Shown here in pieces: positions 6,500-7,685 of a stretch of 7,685 nucleotides of DNA. The notes beneath the pieces are model-generated. The model was given only the letters and a program-made list of their open reading frames with translations, was not told where the DNA came from and ran no database searches. Within the stretch, counting starts at the first letter, position 1. Every line of letters begins with the position of its first letter. Origin of the DNA: an uncultured Acetobacteraceae bacterium. GTDB taxonomy: Bacteria > Pseudomonadota > Alphaproteobacteria > Acetobacterales > Acetobacteraceae. The stretch is taken from assembly GCA_937874445.1 (NCBI GenBank), contig CALNAL010000072.1:1-7685 (forward strand), given 5' to 3'. A program made the translations under genes and the position numbers.

Positions 6500-6540
6500 A
6501 AGTCTTTTGGTTCTTTTCTTCAGAAAAGAACCCCTTCCTT
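6500..6540 (+). repeat. AT-rich hairpin repeat, copy C
   Basis: GGTTCTTTTC (6509-6518) and GAAAAGAACC (6523-6532) form a perfect 10-bp stem with a TTCA loop. The entry side AAGTCTTTT (6500-6508) is nearly the reverse complement of the inner flank of copy B (AAAAGGACTT, 6429-6438). The exit side CCCTTCCTT resembles copy A. The element sits just beyond the glycosyltransferase stop, so copies B and C together fill the gap between two convergent genes and could serve as a two-way transcription block. Confidence 0.72.
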
Positions 6541-6548
6541 AACCTTGC

Positions 6549-7685
6549 CTACCGCCGTCGCCACGTGACAACGGAGCTGACGGCGTAGTTCCACACCAGG
6601 CTCATGGCGGCGCCGGCGATGCCGGCGATCCACCAGGCGGAGTGGACCTCGGAGTCGAAGAGGAAGGAGGAGACCGAGACGTTGGCCACCGCGCCGACCG
6701 AGCAGATCAGCGCGAAGCTGACCAGTCCGCCGAGCATCCGCCAGCCGCGCAGGCGGTTCTCGCGGAAGGTGAAGGCGTTGTTGAGGAAGAAATTGGCGAG
6801 GATGGCCGCCGCCGTCGCCACCGACTGGGCGAAGGGGAAGGCGAAGCCGGCCAGCCGCAGGCCGGCGAGCAGCACCACCAGATGCCCCGCGATGCCGAGC
6901 GCCCCCACCGCCGCGAACAGCAGGAAGCGCACCGGGATGACGTGGCCCATCATCTTGTCGGCCAGCAGCATGGCGTAGTCGCGCAGCACGCCGGCATCGA
7001 GCTTGCTTTCGCCGGAAGTGCGGGTGCGGAACTGGTAGGGGAACTCGGCGATCCTCGGCGGCGGATCGAGGGTGGCCAGCAGGTCGAGCAGGATCTTGAA
7101 GCCCAGCGCCGAAAGGCCGCGCACCGCGCGCAGGAAGGTGTCGCGGCGCAGCATGAAGAAGCCGCTCATCGGGTCGGTGCAGGGTGCCTTCATCACCAGG
7201 GCGGCGAGCTTGGTGGCGAATCCGCTCATGCTGGCGCGGGTGGCATCCCATTCCCCCAGCCCGCCGCCGGCGACGTAGCGGCTGCCCACCGCCAGCTCGG
7301 CGTCGCCCTGCGTCAGGGCGGCGAACATTTTCGGCAGCAGGGTCTCGTCGTGCTGGAGGTCGCCGTCCATGGCGGCGAGCACGGGGGCGGTGGAGGCCAG
7401 CGCCCCCTCGATGAACGCCGAGGAAAGGCCGCGCCGGCCGATGCGGTGCAGCAGCCGCACGCGCGGGTCGGCGGCGGCCAGCCCGGCGATGACCTCGCGG
7501 GTGCGGTCGGAGGAATCGTCGTCGACGAACAGCACCTCCCAGGCGATGCCGGCGAGCACCACGCGCAGGCGCTCGACCAGGCGGGCGACGTTGCCCTCCT
7601 CGTTGAGCACCGGGACTATGACGCAAAGGGAGGGGACACAAAGAGCGGGGACACAACGAGCGGGGACCGGAGGGCTGGAAACGGG
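6549..7685 (-). CDS. GT2 polyprenyl-phosphate glycosyltransferase with C-terminal GtrA-like membrane domain (5' partial)
   Basis: Enzymes of this type transfer a sugar (mannose or glucose) from a nucleotide sugar to polyprenyl phosphate at the inner membrane, for later use in glycan or lipid modification. Counting from the right edge, the visible part has 378 residues. The GT2 domain shows strand 1 (CVIVPVLNEEGN), VDDDSSDRT, the DxD-type motif MDGDLQHDE, GSRYVAGG, DPMSGFFMLRR and the SGESKLD segment. A GtrA-like domain with about four membrane helices follows, including VRFLLFAAVGALG, the family motif ANFFLNNAFTF, and a last helix before the terminal TWRRR. The frame is open to 7685. The GTG at 7608-7610 would cut off strand 1, and no ATG, GTG or TTG lies upstream of it in frame inside the window, so the true start is outside. 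The donor sugar cannot be told. The gene converges on trmB across the hairpin repeats. Confidence 0.93.
   Translation of the reverse strand, partial: PVSSPPVPARCVPALCVPSLCVIVPVLNEEGNVARLVERLRVVLAGIAWEVLFVDDDSSDRTREVIAGLAAADPRVRLLHRIGRRGLSSAFIEGALASTAPVLAAMDGDLQHDETLLPKMFAALTQGDAELAVGSRYVAGGGLGEWDATRASMSGFATKLAALVMKAPCTDPMSGFFMLRRDTFLRAVRGLSALGFKILLDLLATLDPPPRIAEFPYQFRTRTSGESKLDAGVLRDYAMLLADKMMGHVIPVRFLLFAAVGALGIAGHLVVLLAGLRLAGFAFPFAQSVATAAAILANFFLNNAFTFRENRLRGWRMLGGLVSFALICSVGAVANVSVSSFLFDSEVHSAWWIAGIAGAAMSLVWNYAVSSVVTWRRR
7620..7664 (-). repeat. Three tandem 15-bp units encoding P-x-x-C-V
   Basis: Read on the minus strand, units 7650-7664 and 7635-7649 differ by one base, and unit 7620-7634 differs from its neighbour by three. 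In the glycosyltransferase frame they encode PARCV, PALCV and PSLCV, running directly into the strand 1 sequence IVPV. On the plus strand the unit reads GGGGACACAAAGAGC. This may be a recent short tandem expansion at the N-terminus, or repeat DNA that joined the gene's 5' end. Confidence 0.65.

Noticed and set aside
6404..6532. Calling hairpins B and C intrinsic terminators
   Set aside because: Neither stem is GC-rich or followed by a T-run in either reading direction. Termination is possible but not shown, so they are listed as repeats.
6549..7610. Starting the glycosyltransferase at GTG 7610
   Set aside because: It would remove strand 1 (CVIVP) of the GT2 fold, and the frame stays open to the window edge. 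The gene is treated as 5' partial.

Overview
The window looks like chromosomal DNA from a very GC-rich alphaproteobacterium. A Rhodospirillales/Acetobacterales-type lineage is my best guess, based on the alphaproteobacterial forms of MetK, TrmB and a GluRS2-type protein; the placement is an inference. Almost all of it is core metabolism, in two converging blocks.

Block 1 (+ strand, 209-6388). nadE (glutamine-dependent NAD+ synthetase) is coupled by two successive 4-bp ATGA overlaps to an unrecognised 128-aa acidic-tailed protein and then to a glutamyl-tRNA synthetase paralogue. This paralogue keeps the GluRS2 framework over its whole length but has lost the class I signature motifs (HIGH, RIEDTD, RGEDH, KLSKR), so it is probably a pseudo-enzyme. 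After a 28-nt gap comes dapB (lysine/peptidoglycan precursor synthesis). A 116-nt leader with strong potential RNA structure then precedes metK (S-adenosylmethionine synthetase). trmB (tRNA m7G46 methyltransferase, a SAM user) follows and has no ATG/GTG/TTG that would keep its conserved N-terminus; a CTG overlapping the metK stop is the best available start.

Block 2 (- strand, 7685-6549). This is a membrane glycosyltransferase, a GT2 polyprenyl-phosphate sugar synthase type fused to a C-terminal GtrA-like membrane domain. It is open through the right edge, so its 5' end is outside the window. Three tandem 15-bp units encode P-x-x-C-V just before its first catalytic strand.

Between the converging blocks (6389-6548) lie two inverted copies of an AT-rich hairpin repeat. 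A third, related copy lies upstream of nadE. They look like a dispersed palindromic repeat family in an otherwise GC-rich background. The left 172 bases hold no gene I can support. The least ordinary items are the degenerate GluRS, the hairpin repeats, the metK leader and the trmB start.
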